Of a stretch of 64,000 nucleotides of DNA, positions 25,168 to 39,308 are shown piece by piece. The notes under the pieces were generated by a model. The model was not told where the DNA came from and made no database searches. It worked only from the letters and a program-made list of their open reading frames with translations. A program made the position numbers and the translations under genes. How positions within the stretch are numbered: the first letter of the stretch is position 1; each line of letters starts with the position of its first letter. The DNA lies in assembly GCF_036417845.1 (NCBI RefSeq), contig NC_089980.1, positions 113,113,169 to 113,177,168 of the forward strand, written 5' to 3'. Origin of the DNA: Apteryx mantelli. Taxonomy: Eukaryota; Chordata; Aves; Apterygiformes; Apterygidae.

Positions 25168-26280
25168 TTGTATGCATATATTTTATATATGTATCTATGC
25201 TTAGATGTGGCGGCTCTGTGCTGCCTGAAAGAACTCTGGTGGGACAGCAGTTGAGAGCGCTCTGTGAAAGTGCTCTCTTAATCAGTTGAGGGCATTGCCT
25301 GCTTTGAGAACAAGGAAATGTTTGCAGGCAGAAAAGTCAGCCTCAGGTGTGCTAAGTTTCCCCCCCCCAAAGGTGAGATCTGACTTGTTCGTGTTGCTGA
25401 CTTTCTAATAAGATCCATCTCTCTTCCAGGGAAGTTCAACAGGCATTAATGGGACTGTTTGCAGTTAATTCCTGGGCATGAGTCACGGAGATTTTCAGCC
25501 TCCTTCTAGTACAGATCACACCAGGAACAAAGCAACTACTCCTGGATGGGCAAGGCAGCACAGGGCCACCAAGGAAGCTGGCATGCCTTCCACAGGGCTG
25601 GTCCCCTCCCAGGCTTCCCCCATCCTTTTGGAAGCAGGAGTTGGAGGCAAAGGAGAAATTGTTTGGGATTTCCTCGAGATCATTTCCTGGAGACTTTTGT
25701 CCTGAGATTCCCCATCTTGAGATGCTGTGCTAGTGTATCCATGGCTTTAGACTGATGAATACAATTTTGATAACAGTCTGGGTTCTGTGAACAGACTTTC
25801 AGATTAGCTTACTAACACCCCAAAACCTATTTCCCATCTGCAAGCCCCCTTTGTGTCTGTTTATATCCACCTTCAGTTTTGATAATTTAATCTGAAATAT
25901 AGGTATCAAAGCTGAAGCAGTTACATTTCATGAAAACAGGGTAGGAAAAATCATGTGTTTTTTCTATCTCTAACTGAGCATTAGCTATGTACACCCAACT
26001 TGCAAAAGTAATACTATTAAATGAAGACACGGGTTCAATTGTGTTACTATTACCCTGAATATAACCCAGAAAAGTCTATAATTTTCTCAGTGTTTTAAAG
26101 TATCTCACCCTCGTAATTGAGTGAAAGCCCCTGTCATTCCGACAGAAGAACTTGGATAGATGTCTACTATAGAAACTACGAGAATACCAGCATGGTATAG
26201 TCAAATCAGCAAACTGAACAAGAGACAGTCTCTGTCTTGGATGACAATTTTCAGACGTGTGTCTTGAAGTTTGGTAGTGC
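21400..26280. other. Intergenic region between GSTA genes 2 and 3
   Basis: No gene supported. It contains a CA/TA microsatellite at 25135-25167 and scattered short open frames (22702-23022, 23860-24084, 24214-24510) without recognised domains or splice context. Some G/C-rich words near 24260-24420 recur around 30300 and 32060, hinting at an old dispersed repeat I cannot name. Confidence 0.55.
25135..25167. repeat. CA/TA microsatellite
   Basis: Twelve CA units followed by several TA units. Confidence 0.92.
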
Positions 26281-26312
26281 CAGTTAATTAGCAATAGGCG
26301 ATTTTCTCTCCT

Positions 26313-26416
26313 ATTGGCTATGGATGGAAACTCCCACAGCTGTAGGAGGAGCTCCAAAGTTTAAAAAGTCAAGGGAGCCTGTCTCCATTTAGCAGCAGCT
26401 GAGTCAAAGCCAGGAG
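26313..26416 (+). promoter_or_regulatory. Core promoter and non-coding exon 1 of GSTA gene 3, with an ARE-type motif
   Basis: An inverted CCAAT box (ATTGG, 26313-26317), a GTAGGAGGAGCT block shared almost exactly with gene 4, and a TATA-like TTTAAAAA at 26360-26367 precede a short leader that ends CAGGAG at 26416 before a GTAAAT donor. Within the leader, 26398-26406 (GCTGAGTCA) is the reverse of TGACTCAGC. This fits the antioxidant response element core TGACNNNGC bound by NRF2/small MAF. Motif matches are seen; use is inferred. Confidence 0.55.
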
Positions 26417-29160
26417 GTAAATACTAGCTTTTCAAAATTCCTTTTTCTTAAAATGTTGGAGCTACTGTTTATAGTGAAGCTACCTCCAGATATATTAGGA
26501 CATCTGTTGAGGTAATGTAAATCCTCTGCTGTCTTTAGTTCGTGTGCAAGGTAGGTTAAACATGACTTGGTTGTTGCTTACTATTTGGAAGTTGTAGGAG
26601 AAAGAAAGGAGGAAGAAATAACTTTTTTTTTTAATTAGGAAGTGAATCCTGCAGTGTAGTTCAGACCTGAAAAAGGCAAGCTATAAACCACTGTTTACAG
26701 TGGGAGGGGAGGTGTGGGAAAGTAGAAGTGAGTGGGAGAGTGGAATGAAAGCCCCAAATCCTAGAGTGCTTTCTTCTGGGTCTGAGCATGACAGATGGTC
26801 CTTTTGGTATGCTGTATTCTGCTCTCCGCTCCAGGATTAAAGGGCCCTTTACACTGAATGTGGATAATGCTGTTCTTGAAAGTCCATCCTTTGTTGAATG
26901 ACTCTTACGTAGCAGAGAAGCCTCTTCAAAGAAATTCAGGAAAAGCATGTCATTAAAGCTTACTAGGAAATGGGATAGAAATACAGAGTTTAAAAACACT
27001 TGTACACAGACACATTTTTTTTCTGTTCAGACTGGAAGTAATACTGATTTGTGGTTTTGCACTGGAGCTGTGATGCTGTGAGTGTGACTGCAGCCAGATA
27101 GTGTGAAATGCCCTCGTGTTTGCCACCAAGCTGCAGGCTGCCTTTGCTGATGGGCATAGGGCTCCACCAAGTCCTGAGCCAGGTTTGCCCTCCCTGGGAA
27201 TCTGAAGTGGTACCAGACACACAGGCAGGGGACAACTGAACTGAGCCCATGGGATGAGACACAGCTCCAGACTTGGGCACCTCCATACAGGTGTCCATAT
27301 GGGAGCTAGATGTGTCAGGTCCCTTATAGTCCATGGAGATATTCAGTGGATCTAGAGACTGAGAAGACTACCAAAACCAAGTCTTTCTCTGTATCAGAAG
27401 CTTAGGACAAACAAAATCCACTTGTGGGTGATGGAGTTATTCTTCAGTTGAAAAAAATGTAACTGATGGCAGATTCTGATTCTCCATTTGTCATTATTCT
27501 TTTCCCATAATTTAATGCCATATAGAATTTCTTGTTCATGTAAAATGATTCCTAAAGCTTTTCAGTCCCTCAGCTTTTGTTATGTAAACAATACGTGATT
27601 TTCCAAGAGGATTACCTTTCGTATATTTGGTATTACATTATATATTTGGTATTTCCTCCAACTATGAAAGCCAAAGTCTTATTTGCTATAAGTTTCTGCA
27701 TTTTACAAGTTGGGGCAATGTGTGTTGAAATGATATGGATGCAATATGTTTGAAAAATGTGATAATGTAAGAGGCAACATTCAGCTGTTGTGAACTACAT
27801 AAATAAGCTACACTCATACAGTAAAGACTATTCACATAACATATACAGAATCTAATACAGCCACTATCTTATAGGCAAAACACTGTAATTATCTACATTC
27901 TAGAACTGGTAGTAATAATTTCACTTTTAGGTATATTTAGATTATATTGTCCTTGGTTATTGTAGTAACACGACTTGCTTCTTGCCAGAATTAATGAAGG
28001 AAGAATTCTCAATCTGATTATTCTTTAAAATCAAGTTTTTGCAAAGTACATTTTATATATTCTTTGTTTTAAATACACTTAAAAAGCACAGTGACGTGAA
28101 GAAAATGCATCACTAGAGCACACTGAATCTAATTTGAATGGGAAGTGCAATGTTGATGGAATCATGACAGTGCAACAGGCTCAGCATTGCCAGCTTTGGC
28201 TTTTAGCTCTAAGAAAATTGGGATTGTTTGAAGAATATATATATTTTTTTCAGTTGGGTACTCTACTTATTGGCTTCTGAGACATTAGGATTAGGATACT
28301 TATTTTTAAGTTTTGTTTTTTTTTTCTCCCAGTCCTGAGTGTATGATAGTAACATCCCTTTGAAGGGGAAATGCTAGTCCCATTTTTTTAATATCAGGGC
28401 TGCACACCCGCCATTGCACGTGGCGTAGGGAGAGATGTGCTGTGATGGCAAGCTTCGGACAGCCTCCCTGCGAGCGCCTACCAATGTCCCTGGGCATGCA
28501 GGGCACCCGCAGCACTGGGGACACTTGCAGGGGCTACCTGAAACCATATGGCCAGCTTCCAGGTCTGGTTTTAAGGGAGGCCTCAAGGCTGTCCTTAAGC
28601 ACACACTATAGACAGTCAATTGCCAAGCAGCTCAGCCTGTTTCAGGGAATAAAAGGGAAGATTAACAATTTGTTTGTTCCTACTTGAGGAAAGAATTGGA
28701 TGACAGTTGAAGCTGCACAACGCACTCCAATATCTGCCAAGCAAAGCTAGACAAACTTCAGCCTAACAGTGAGGATGATTGCAACAAGGGTAAATGAAAT
28801 AACTTCTCTGAGGCTGTAGAGGGCTTTTTGGTGACTTTGTACAACTGTCTTAAAATGCAGCAGGGTTCCACCTGTACCTCTGCACTGTCATTAGTTGTTT
28901 AAACATGGGTGTGTGTGCTTATAATCCTAAAAAAAGCTTCTTACTAGAACTAGGAAAGACTCTACAGATCTGCATATCTTTCCTTTCCCAGCACAGGCTG
29001 TGTGGTGTCACTGGTTCATCTCATGTTATCTCATGTTATCCAGCTGAAATGAGGCAAAGTGAGAATAGAGGGCTTTTCTTTCAAGATAATGATGTTTACA
29101 CCAGCTTTATAGGTACTCTTTTCTGCTTAATATTTTTCAGAGAACCAGGAACTTAGAAGC

Positions 29161-32100
29161 ATGTCTGAGAAGCCCAGGCTCATCTACTTCAATGGAAGAG
29201 GACGAATGGAGTCGGTCCGATGGCTGCTGGCGGCAGCCAGAGTGGAGGTGAGTTAACATTGAGCACGCTGCACCAGTCTGATGTTCTCACCGGACTCAGC
29301 AAAGAACAACTTAACTTTCACACAAAGGATAAATGGCTGTAAGATGTTGGCTAGATTCATCTGGACAGTAGAACCGGCCTGCATGTTTGGTACTACCCTG
29401 TTTAATGACTAATGTTTGGGATACAAACTCAGTGGAGCTTAAGAGTTTTACACAGCTATTATCAATCCCCTGCAGTAGTCATAAAGGTCAAAATGGAGAA
29501 TTTTTTTTAAAGGCTCCTAAATAATCTGAGTTTGCCAGCTGTGCAGAACCACCTTAACTCATATTTAGTTTACAGTTACACTGCGTATAAGGGAAAGGAT
29601 GTTGTTGACTTATGAGTTCTAGGGGTGGTGTTGAAAATAGCTGATTTGGCTTGGGCTTCCCTTGGCACTGTCTTCTTCCTGAATATATCTGTACTCTGTT
29701 TCTACCTGCATGTAGGTTATTTGTGAATCAGTACACTGAGGTGGAAGTGGTCAGGCCCTCTGCTCCTCCTCAGCTATGATCCTCAAGGCATCTGCAGCCA
29801 AATAGTGCTGTTGAAGATCCAGCTCATTATCTTTCGCTTTGCTGGGTTGTCCTGCTTGTGGTTATGTGCAGTCATTTACAGACAAAAAAGTTTGAAATAA
29901 AGCCATGCAACACTTTTCTCTGTCATTTTCCAGTTTGAGGAAATTTTTCTGGATACGAGAGAGCAGTATGTGAAGTTAATCAAAGGTAAGAATCCAAGGC
30001 CTAAAGCCTTCCCCATCACAGGTGCTCCAGTTTAGCTAAGTTTGTGGTTAAAATTGTTTTATTTAAACCAGTGCAAACCTCCAGGTATATACACTTAACG
30101 CAGTTTGCATCTTGTAGCAGCTGTCTTCATTTGAAAATTACTGAAATCCTTGTCTTGAGCGTCCTGTTCTCTGTGGTGCCAAATAACTCCTATAAGCTAG
30201 GAGCCATAGCTTTCGTGACTATGTTTATAGGAGTAAATTAAACAGGGCCAGGGAACACTCCTGTTCAGTGAAGCTTCGTTATCTGTGCGGTTGAATGGTT
30301 AGCATGGTCCCTGGCACACCTTGGTTCCAGGGCAAATAGCACTCTCCCAAACAATTCCTAGGCATGATTTGGGAGTTGGCCCAGGCAGGGCCCATTTCTA
30401 AGATGTCACTTAGATGTGGCCACCATGCTCTGTAGGCAGAGAGTGTAGACTAGAGTGAACGAGGCCAGCATGTACCAGTAACCTGACGCACTGTTGAGTT
30501 CACTAGTGCACATACCCCATTGTCATCAGTGCGACTAAAGGATCCTAAGCCTCACAGAGATAAGTCTCTGAATTAATGATCTGTGTCCTAATAACACCAA
30601 AATTCCCAGGAAAGTCTGTTTTCTATTGTGCCAGGTGCTGTCTGAATACACCAGTGACAGTCCTTTTCTTTATGTTGCAAACACTTAAGGGAACACTTAA
30701 TAAGCTAGCGCTGTATACACAAGTAACAGAAAAGTGGACACATGTAAAAAAGAATTGTCAGTGATTTAGTTATTAATATAGTATAAGTTTTTAATTGCAA
30801 TTAGAGACAAGAAGACAGCAGCTAAAGGAAAGAAGGGTAGGAGGAATAGTCAGCTGCTCACTTCCCGAGTCATGGCAGAGGTGTATTTGAAGGACGATAA
30901 GGTAGTACTTGCTCAGATGTTATAAGGGAGCTTTTACTACATGGAATTATCAGCTGAGATGACTGGGGGGGTGCTAAAGTCCAGGAATTTTCAGCAAGTT
31001 TCAGGCAGGGATTGACATGACAATGAGGTATGAGGCTAGCTAAGCAGGATGAGCCTGAGCTATGAAGCTTCTCCCAGACAAAAAGATAGAGGGAGCCAGC
31101 AGAGAGACCTGTGGAAAGTCTGACATGGTCAAAGCAGCAAGTCACAAAGGCTTCATCTCAACCAAGGGGATGAGACCAGTTCCCAGTGGCTGCGTACCCC
31201 CAGCCATTGCCCTTAATTTTTGTCTAGAGGAAACCCAGTTGTGAACCCATCCCCAGCCTCCCTAGAAGGAGATGACCCTCTTGCCTGGGTGAGGAAGGAG
31301 AAGGCTGCAGGAGCACTGCTGAGGACACTGGCCCCTCGCTTGACCTGCAGCCCAAGGCACTGAACAGAACCTGCTCAGGTGGCCAGCAAGAAAGCAGGCT
31401 GGGCTTGACAAGGCATACGTGGACACTTGGAGGAGGACTTGGCTGTGTTTTGGCTGCCTGGTCAGAGAGGCAAAGCTGTGTTTAAGGAAATTCTAAAAGT
31501 GAATTTTAAATTAACAAAAATTTAAGAAATAATATGTAGTATCAATAAGATCAGAATTCAAGTTGCAGGTCAAGTTGACTAGAAATCTGATGTCATGGGA
31601 TGTTACATGCAGTTTAAAGACATCAGATATAGCCATGCACATGATAGTTCAAGTTTTGAAAACTCACAGCTGAATTTGTTTCTTGGAGCTAATTAATCCA
31701 GAGTGGTGCAATCCCACATACTGTATCTAAACCAGATATGTATCCATATCCAGAGAGGAGAATAATACAGTGATGGAAAGGATAAGAGAGTTTTAAAAAG
31801 AAGATCAAAGTCTCTTTTTTTTTGTATATATATACAGAGAGAAAGAGAAAGAGCAGTTTTTAATCCAATGGCTTTCAAAAGGACAAATTTGTTAGTCATC
31901 ATGACAAAGTGAACTGTGGAACATTGCTAGCTATGTGGAGCAGGACTGAACATGAATAACCCCATATTACCTTTCTCTCTCTCTGTCTTTTTTTTTTTTT
32001 AATCCCTCTTGCCTATATGCCTGTGATTAGGATGGCCTATGTTCAGACACCACTGCATCATTAGAATAGTCCCAGGCATGATTTTGGCCCATGCCAGCTA

Positions 32101-35100
32101 ATGATCTTCTAAGCAATTCTCCAGCACTGTCCAGGATTAAGCCTGGGCCAGGAACAGTTCCCAACTGGCAGTTTGCAGATGACCAGCTGGTCTGGAGGTC
32201 GAAAGAGTTTCATAGCATCAGCATGGCCAGACCTGCACCCCTCAGCCTGAGAACCAAGCGGCCAGGCTCAATCTGTGCATCCACAGGTTGCCCATGTGTG
32301 ACAGGTGGTATGGCTGGTGGCTCTCACCCAGCGTTCGTGTGCTCTGGGAGGCAGCACATGTGACAGCCATGTGTTGCTAGCGGAGATATCTTTTGTGTCA
32401 GAATGAATGAAATTTTTTTCTGAACCAAAGATAATGATTTGTAGCATGGAGAAATTAGCAGATACAAATCTGCTGGTCTACCTTTGTTATATGGAGCCCG
32501 CTTGGTTTTGTGAATGATTCTCATAGCAAAGCCAGGAGGAACAGTTGTTAAGTACTACCAGTCATAAGAGAAATTGCTCTTTTCTGTAGATGAGAAACAA
32601 ACCATGTTTTCTGTTTGCTGCATCACATTCTTTTGTCAAGAGCTAGGAAGTCAAATTTTATTTTTCATTTAGTGCATCTTTCTGTTGAAAAATATCTGGT
32701 CCCTGCATAGCTGCTATTCTTCCTATTCCATAATGTTTCTGATAGACAGGGATCTTTTTACCAAATGATAATTTTTCCTCAATCATCTGCAGAGATACAT
32801 TCCTGGAAAGACACGAGGACATATGACCTTTCTATGAATGTTTACCAGAAACAAACACAGGTTACTAATTGCCACAGAGTGGATTAATCTTTGAATTTAA
32901 GCTGTAAATTAATAATACCGAATGACTGAAGGGCCTTTATTAATTCTAGGTTAGCAAAGTATTTTAATAGCTCCGTGGAGAAGAGAGCAGGAAAAAGTGC
33001 CTGTTAAAACGAACTGTTATACCTAGAAAAAGGATGCAGTGAATGGATTACAACTGAGCAATTAAATTATTAACTTTGAGCAATGCAAAGTGGCAGCTGC
33101 CTATTTGGATTTGGAGTTTTGTCGTGACTCTAACAGGGCAGGATTTTTCCTTGGATGCCCTTAATGTGTAAATGGAGGTGAGAATATCTCCAAGGGTAGC
33201 GAACTAGCCCAGCAGAAAACCGGTCCAGAAAAGACTCACTTTGCTATGCTGAATCTGTATGCCAGCATAGCTCACCAAGCTGCCTCACTGAAGGATCAGA
33301 CAAATGTTCCTGCCAGCACAAGGGGAAAATGGACTGTAAGGGCACGGGCAGGTCGGGACTGTGGGAGCATATCTAAATAGGCTTCTGCTGTTGTGGAGTA
33401 ACGCTGAGGAGAGGCCTGTAATGGAAAGCTATGGAGTAACTCACACGCCTACCCCTGCGGTGACTGTGTGAAGCTTTAACAACACTAGCTATCATGCTCC
33501 ACTGCCTCTAGGGCTGTAGCTGCATGAAGAAGCAAGCAGTGCTGCTTCAAGTGGCCTGACCTCTTCCTTTATCCCAATAGCTCAGTCTTGCTCTGGTACT
33601 ACCCCTTTTAGTATTTCCGCACATGTGTTTATGTGCCTGCCAGGGAAATGATCTGCATTCCAAGTAATTAGAATTTTTGTTTTCTGGTTCAGTTTTAACC
33701 CAGATCCTTACTCACATCTGATCCACTGGGTTCAAAACTACTGTTTAATCCTCTTCTGCCAGCACTAGATAGGATCTAGAAGCCCAGTGAACAGCTAGCG
33801 TGGGGGCAGTGCCTGTTCCTGTCAGCCAGTGGAGGTCTGGCACGGGGCAGGCTTGCAAAGTAAGGGGCCCATCTGCACTGCGATGACCTAGCTACAAAAG
33901 TGTGATGCAGACTAGTCAATACTGGATCTTTCCCACAATGCTAGTTAACTGCATAGAGTTTAAGAGGTAGGGCACAACATCAGCGATCTCCCACCCTGCA
34001 AAAAGAAAGGCGCTCATTCACTTACTCTCCTGTAAAGCTAGAAGTCTGGGAGGGACTAATTAGCACCCTTCAACTTTCCATCCTAGATGGATCCCTGATG
34101 TTTCAGCAAGTGCCACTGGTGGAGATTGACGGGATGAAGATGGTGCAGACCAGAGCCATCCTCAGCTACATAGCCGGGAAATACAATCTCTACGGGAAGG
34201 ACTTGAAGGAGAGAGCCTTGTACTGTAACATCTCCTTTCACTTAATAACCAGTCTATTATTTGACATCTGTATTATGTACAATATACATACAACAAAATC
34301 AATCCTGTAAATTCAGCAAAATGAGTGAGAAAGTCTAGCATAATAAAGAGCAAGCTCCCTCGCCTTTGCTTAGGTTTTAACCACTGCTTCTGAAATGTTG
34401 TTAAACAGAAAACGGCCTTTAGTCCTTTTTAAAAATATTTAGCTTTAGTTTATATTTAGTTCTGGCTGTGCAAATCAGTACTGTGGTGGCGGTATATAGG
34501 TCCTATACAGTTGCTCTAGTCAATCGTTGGAAAACAGATAAAATAACTCACGTGTTCTTTCCTCTTGTCTTCTCCCACCAATAGCATTGACATGTATGTG
34601 GAGGGAATAACAGATCTGATGCACATGATTCTGATGTTTCCTTTCTCTCCACCTGAGGCAAAGGAGAAAAATCTGGCCTTAATTACGGAGAGGGCAACAC
34701 ACAGGTATTTCCCAGTCTTTGAAAAGGTAAGTGCAAGTGAGGATGTGCCTATAACGTGTTCTTACAATTATCAAAGAGTTTCCCCATAATAAGGACATGT
34801 TGGTAGTGCAGGTTAGTTCCAAGTCCTCAGCTTTCTCAGCTCTCTCAAAGAAGGGGAAATACTGCAGGATGTTTTCTCTGTTTGCTGGCTTGTGTTGTCA
34901 GGTCTGTGGTACTTGAACATCTACAAAGCAAACAAAGTGATACATTCTCAGCTTATACTACAGGTCTTTTCACGGAGGTAAAAGCAGGCATATCTGATAT
35001 TTTCTTTTCCTTGAGAGAAAGTTTCCACACTTATACTTGTTCAGAGCACATTTTTCTGTGATACTTAATTTTAGTTTGGACATTTTCATTAGAAGAATGC

Positions 35101-38100
35101 AAAAATCCCTTGAGAATAAAACAGAAATAAAATCTGATTTTGTAACTGCTTTAGTAAAACAACAGTTCTGTGTGTCCTGCTTTCAAAAATAACAAACCAA
35201 ACCCATATGATTCAGACAGTTACAATTCTTAGCTGGCAACATTTCTCACTTTTGTAACATTCATCTAGTTTTGATGGGAAGCTATAAGAAAGGCTGAACA
35301 TCTTAGAAATTCTTATAAATACAATAAAATAATTCCCAAATGCAGGGATCCTGTTTGGTTAGCTATCATAATTTTGCATTTCTAAGTTTGCTTTCTGGTT
35401 CAGTATTGAACATAACTTTAAATGACATACATAAATGACAATTTTATAAATTCTTTGAGTTACTCTTTAATTTCTCCATTATACCTAGTTCTAATTCTAT
35501 GATCATTAATATATTGTCTACTTAAGCAGGCATTTTTGTCCCTGTTCCCAGTGCCTACCATTATTTATCATTACCAAGTAACTAAAGTTTGTAGTCTGTT
35601 TACAACAGGAGTTCAGACTTTTTTCCAACAGTTCTGAAGAGGTTTAGGCTGACAGTCTTCCAACTAAAAACTCCTCTCTGAAATTTCAGACATAATTTCT
35701 GTCCTGCTCTAAAGCTGTGCTGTGAGGCTTAGTTGCCAGTCATCGAATGTCATCCTCATCTGTAACCCACTTTGCCTTATATTCTACAGGCTTTGAAACA
35801 GCATGGCCAAGACTTTCTTGTTGGCAACCAAGTCAGTTGGGCAGATATTCAGCTGATGGAAGTCATTTTAGCAGTGGAGGAGAAAACCCCTGCTGTGCTA
35901 TTGGCGTTTCCCCAGTTGCAGGTAATTCTGTCATTGAACATCTATGAACAGTACAAAGACCTCAAGGATTTCATGTGAGAGAAATCCTGAAGTGATCGTC
36001 ATCTCTCCAGGCCATGTAAATCAAGAGTATGGGCTCTTTTGGGAACTATCATTATCCAGATGTTTGTTCAACATCAAACACAACCAACTGGATTCAGTTG
36101 GTTTTGTGTAAGACACTGTGCTCCTAATGCTGCTCAGGCATATCCATCCCACTTTGAGTGGTATATACCTCCTCAGTAGGAATAAATTAATGTTCATCCC
36201 AAGGGAATCACTGATCTAAGCTGCCCTGTTCTCATTTTCCTACCTCCTGTCAGTGGATGCTGTCTAATACTAAATAACAAATTAAGTGTGTGATATAGGT
36301 CAAAGTGTTAGAATTAGGTACAGCGTGCCATTTTCTCCACTGTCTGGTATTACAATTTTGGGATCCCATTAACCTCACTTCACTTCTGACTTAAGTAGTG
36401 TGACTAGAGAATCAAGTCCTAGCATTTACCCACAGTTTTCTTTTGATGATCAATTCTTAATACAATTGAGGACGAGATCTTTGCCTTTGTACCATGTTCA
36501 AAGTCTGACACTAAGCAGAGATGAGGCATTTCTGCTGTGAGATTTGGCCAAGAATCAGAAGTGCTCCAGATATGCAGCAGGCTGTGGAGCACTGCATGGG
36601 TTGGCCTGGGGCATGACCTGCAGGAGTCACAAGGAGTCGAGAGCCAAAGTGGACCCAAATATTTTGTGATGAAAAGAAGCAGATAGTGTTCACTAATTCT
36701 CCTTTGTGCCTGTGATCACGGTAATAAAGCAGCCCAAGCAATGCAAATTTGGTTTGAGGGTGGGAGACTTGAGGTCATGCTTCTTTGTGCTTACAAACTG
36801 TTGAGTGGTGTGCTCAGAGACTTTGGCTTTAATGCCATTAACAAAAGAAACAATTCAGCACTAGATTATAGCAGAGCTAGGTTTTCTACTTGGAACTGGT
36901 GAGGAAATGGTAAGGTTTCATTTTGTTTGTTTTTAATCTCAACACTAACAGTTTAAGCCTGAATTTAGTGTGACAAAATGAGGTACTTCAGCCACAAAGC
37001 AGGCAGCGATTCCTGGCAGACTGTAATCCATTTACAGTTTTGCAGTCTCAGAGAATTCTAGTCTCTAGCTCCCATCTCCGGTGTTAAACACCAGGCATGG
37101 CCATCCTTCTGCTGAAGCCATGTCTTGATTTAGGGAGGGTTTCCTTTACTACCAGTAGAGAAACAGTTTCTGAAATTGGTGCTTACTTATTTCACAATTT
37201 TTGCTTTTCTTGCTCCTTCTTGTATTTCCCCCTTATCCTTCCAGTGCCTGTAAGGAAGAGGAAATTATGCTCATGCATTTACCACCAAGAACTGGCTGTC
37301 ACTTTAGGAAGCTCATCTGCTTAGTCCCATTGTTAGGGGAGGTCCTGATGTATATAAGATTGCTTAGCTAGCCATGGGGTCTTTAGCTGCCTGCAATCTG
37401 CATCAGTGTGTCCTCTCAGACTGTCCATATAATGAAAGGTCTCAGGAAGCTTGACTCAGTTGCCTTAACATAAGCATCTCTTGCCACTTGAGTTGACCAA
37501 GTTTGCTCTAGCCCTAGTCCTGGCCCCCAGCCACCGCTCCAGGAGGGAACAGGTCTCCCAGAAGCCCTGTGTTATATCTGCCAACCCCATGTAGATCACT
37601 GGCTACCCTAATGTATAACAAATAGCACTAGAAGCCTCTACTGGACAACAAAGTTGAACCTAGGATGCCTCCAGCTGTTTCACCCTCACCCATGCAATCC
37701 TGGAAGTGCTGGGACAGTGCAACAACAGTGGGCATACTAAATGTAAACAGAGCTCAGATACATAGAGTAGTAAAAATGGAAATGATGTTGTTAAAATATC
37801 TTGTGGTTTGCCTACAACATAGCTGACACTGTTAGAACCAGCAATAGAAAAAGAACATGAACTTGGTTAGTGTACATGTAGCTTTGAAGTATAATCCCTC
37901 CTGCTCCCAGATATTGAATTCTTGCCTTCATTTTTTTTCAGGTAACAAGAGATTTAGATACTGTTCTCCAATACTGCTTTCACTGATATAAGCAGACTTT
38001 CTGCAGTAGCTGGGTCCTTCTCCCGATGAACAGCAGGACAGTGCACAGATAGCACAAAATATCAGTGCTGGGATCTCTTCTCTCAGCCAGGGGAAGTCAT

Positions 38101-38299
38101 TGTTCTGCGCAAACAGCTGTGCTTATTACTGGAGTAGTTGGAACTTATCCTTTACTCTGCTTCTATTTTTCAGGCTTTTAAAACAAGAATGAGCAATATG
38201 CCTGCAATTAAGAAATTCCTGCAGCCTGGCAGCCCAAGGAAACCTCCGCCAGATGACCATTATGTATCAACTGTGCTGAAAGTCTTGGCAGAAGAATGA
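29161..38299 (+). CDS. GSTA: Alpha-class glutathione S-transferase, gene 3 of the array (Tyr212 type)
   Basis: Coding exons are 29161-29247, 29934-29985, 34087-34219, 34585-34726, 35790-35921 and 38174-38299 (223 aa). The ATG directly follows 20 nt of 5' UTR in exon 2. Tyr9, Arg15, Gln54/Pro56, Gln67/Thr68, Asp101 and Arg131 are conserved. The substrate pocket is the closest of the five to human GSTA4: Gly12, Leu107, Met108, Phe111 and Tyr212, a set linked to 4-hydroxyalkenal conjugation in that enzyme. Its tail ([12 protein letters not shown]) resembles gene 1. Unusual residues are Arg27, where the family has Gly at the end of helix 1, and Leu57 beside the cis-Pro loop. The third intron is 4.1 kb, the longest internal intron here. 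Poly(A) signal at 38424-38429. Whether this or gene 1 is the functional GSTA4 counterpart is open. Confidence 0.94.
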
Positions 38300-38423
38300 A
38301 GTCCACATTAACCTCAGTAAAGCCTGAAATACTAAAAAAAAAAGCCCTAGAGGAAGTAGGCAGCTCAGTAAATTAGTACTGTTAACAGTTAAAAACAATT
38401 GTAAAAAAAAAATTATAAAGTGA

Positions 38424-38429
38424 AATAAA
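38424..38429 (+). terminator. Poly(A) signal of GSTA gene 3
   Basis: AATAAA 125 bases after the TGA stop, followed by a T-run at 38464-38480. Confidence 0.6.
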
Positions 38430-39286
38430 ATATTCTGATTACTCTGACAATGCGACAGCAGATTTTTTTTTTTTTTTTAAACAGGCTACTCTTTTTCTTT
38501 CTTTGTCACCTGAGGCTAGACCCACAAAAACAGACTGGAGCCATTTTAGCCCCTAACTCTAAAACACATTCCCCCATTTAGCTGCCATCAAATCCTGGAA
38601 GTGCTTAAAGGATAAGCACAGGTATATATGGAGCAACATTTTAAGACCAGTCTTACACCCTCATTTTGTTGCTATGCCCATGTTTGATGTGACCTTTGGC
38701 AAACTCCAGAGCTAAAAACTTGAGCCTGAGCTGCCACTTAGCATAGAGTGCAATGTGGGCAGCCCAGCCGGGCTGCTCCTTGGCTGCACTGCGTCTTGCC
38801 CCACCTCTGTTGAAGCATAGCGGGACTGGTGGGCAGTGTGCTCAGAGCTGCTTCAGTCAGGCCTCTCTGCAAGGATGGATGAGATTCACAGAAATTCACA
38901 GGCAGATGATATTTACCCGCTCAAGGTCATCTTTCCAGACTGTTTTTCACGACCATTCAGGCTACAAACATACTCCCTTTTTAGTAAGTGAAAGCGGTGA
39001 ATCCCAAGCAGGTGCTTATTTCCTGAAGCCTGAGTTTTGCAGGAGAAGCACCTGGAGTTACTTGTTAACAGCTGGCACTGCCATAGGTGAACTGCCTGCA
39101 AGGTGAGCACGGCCGAGGTGCCGCGGTGCACACTGCCACCTTGTGCCCCTGGGCAAGCCTGGCTCTGAGGGACCGGTGTTGTCTGTGCAAGAAAGCTGCT
39201 GTATTCCTGGCTCCTCCTCCTGACCATGGAGGTTACCTACACCAGTTGCAGCTTACAGAAGTTGATGTAAATCTCTGTGCAACCAG

Positions 39287-39308
39287 TGCTGCTGCTGCTG
39301 CTGCTGCT
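39287..39308. repeat. CTG/CAG trinucleotide repeat
   Basis: Seven tandem GCT units. Confidence 0.9.

Noticed and set aside
30300-32360. Shared G/C-rich words (CCAGGCATGATTTTGG-like) at 30300-30420, 32060-32200 and possibly 24260-24420
   Set aside because: Suggests an old dispersed repeat, but similarity is too patchy by eye to define borders or family.
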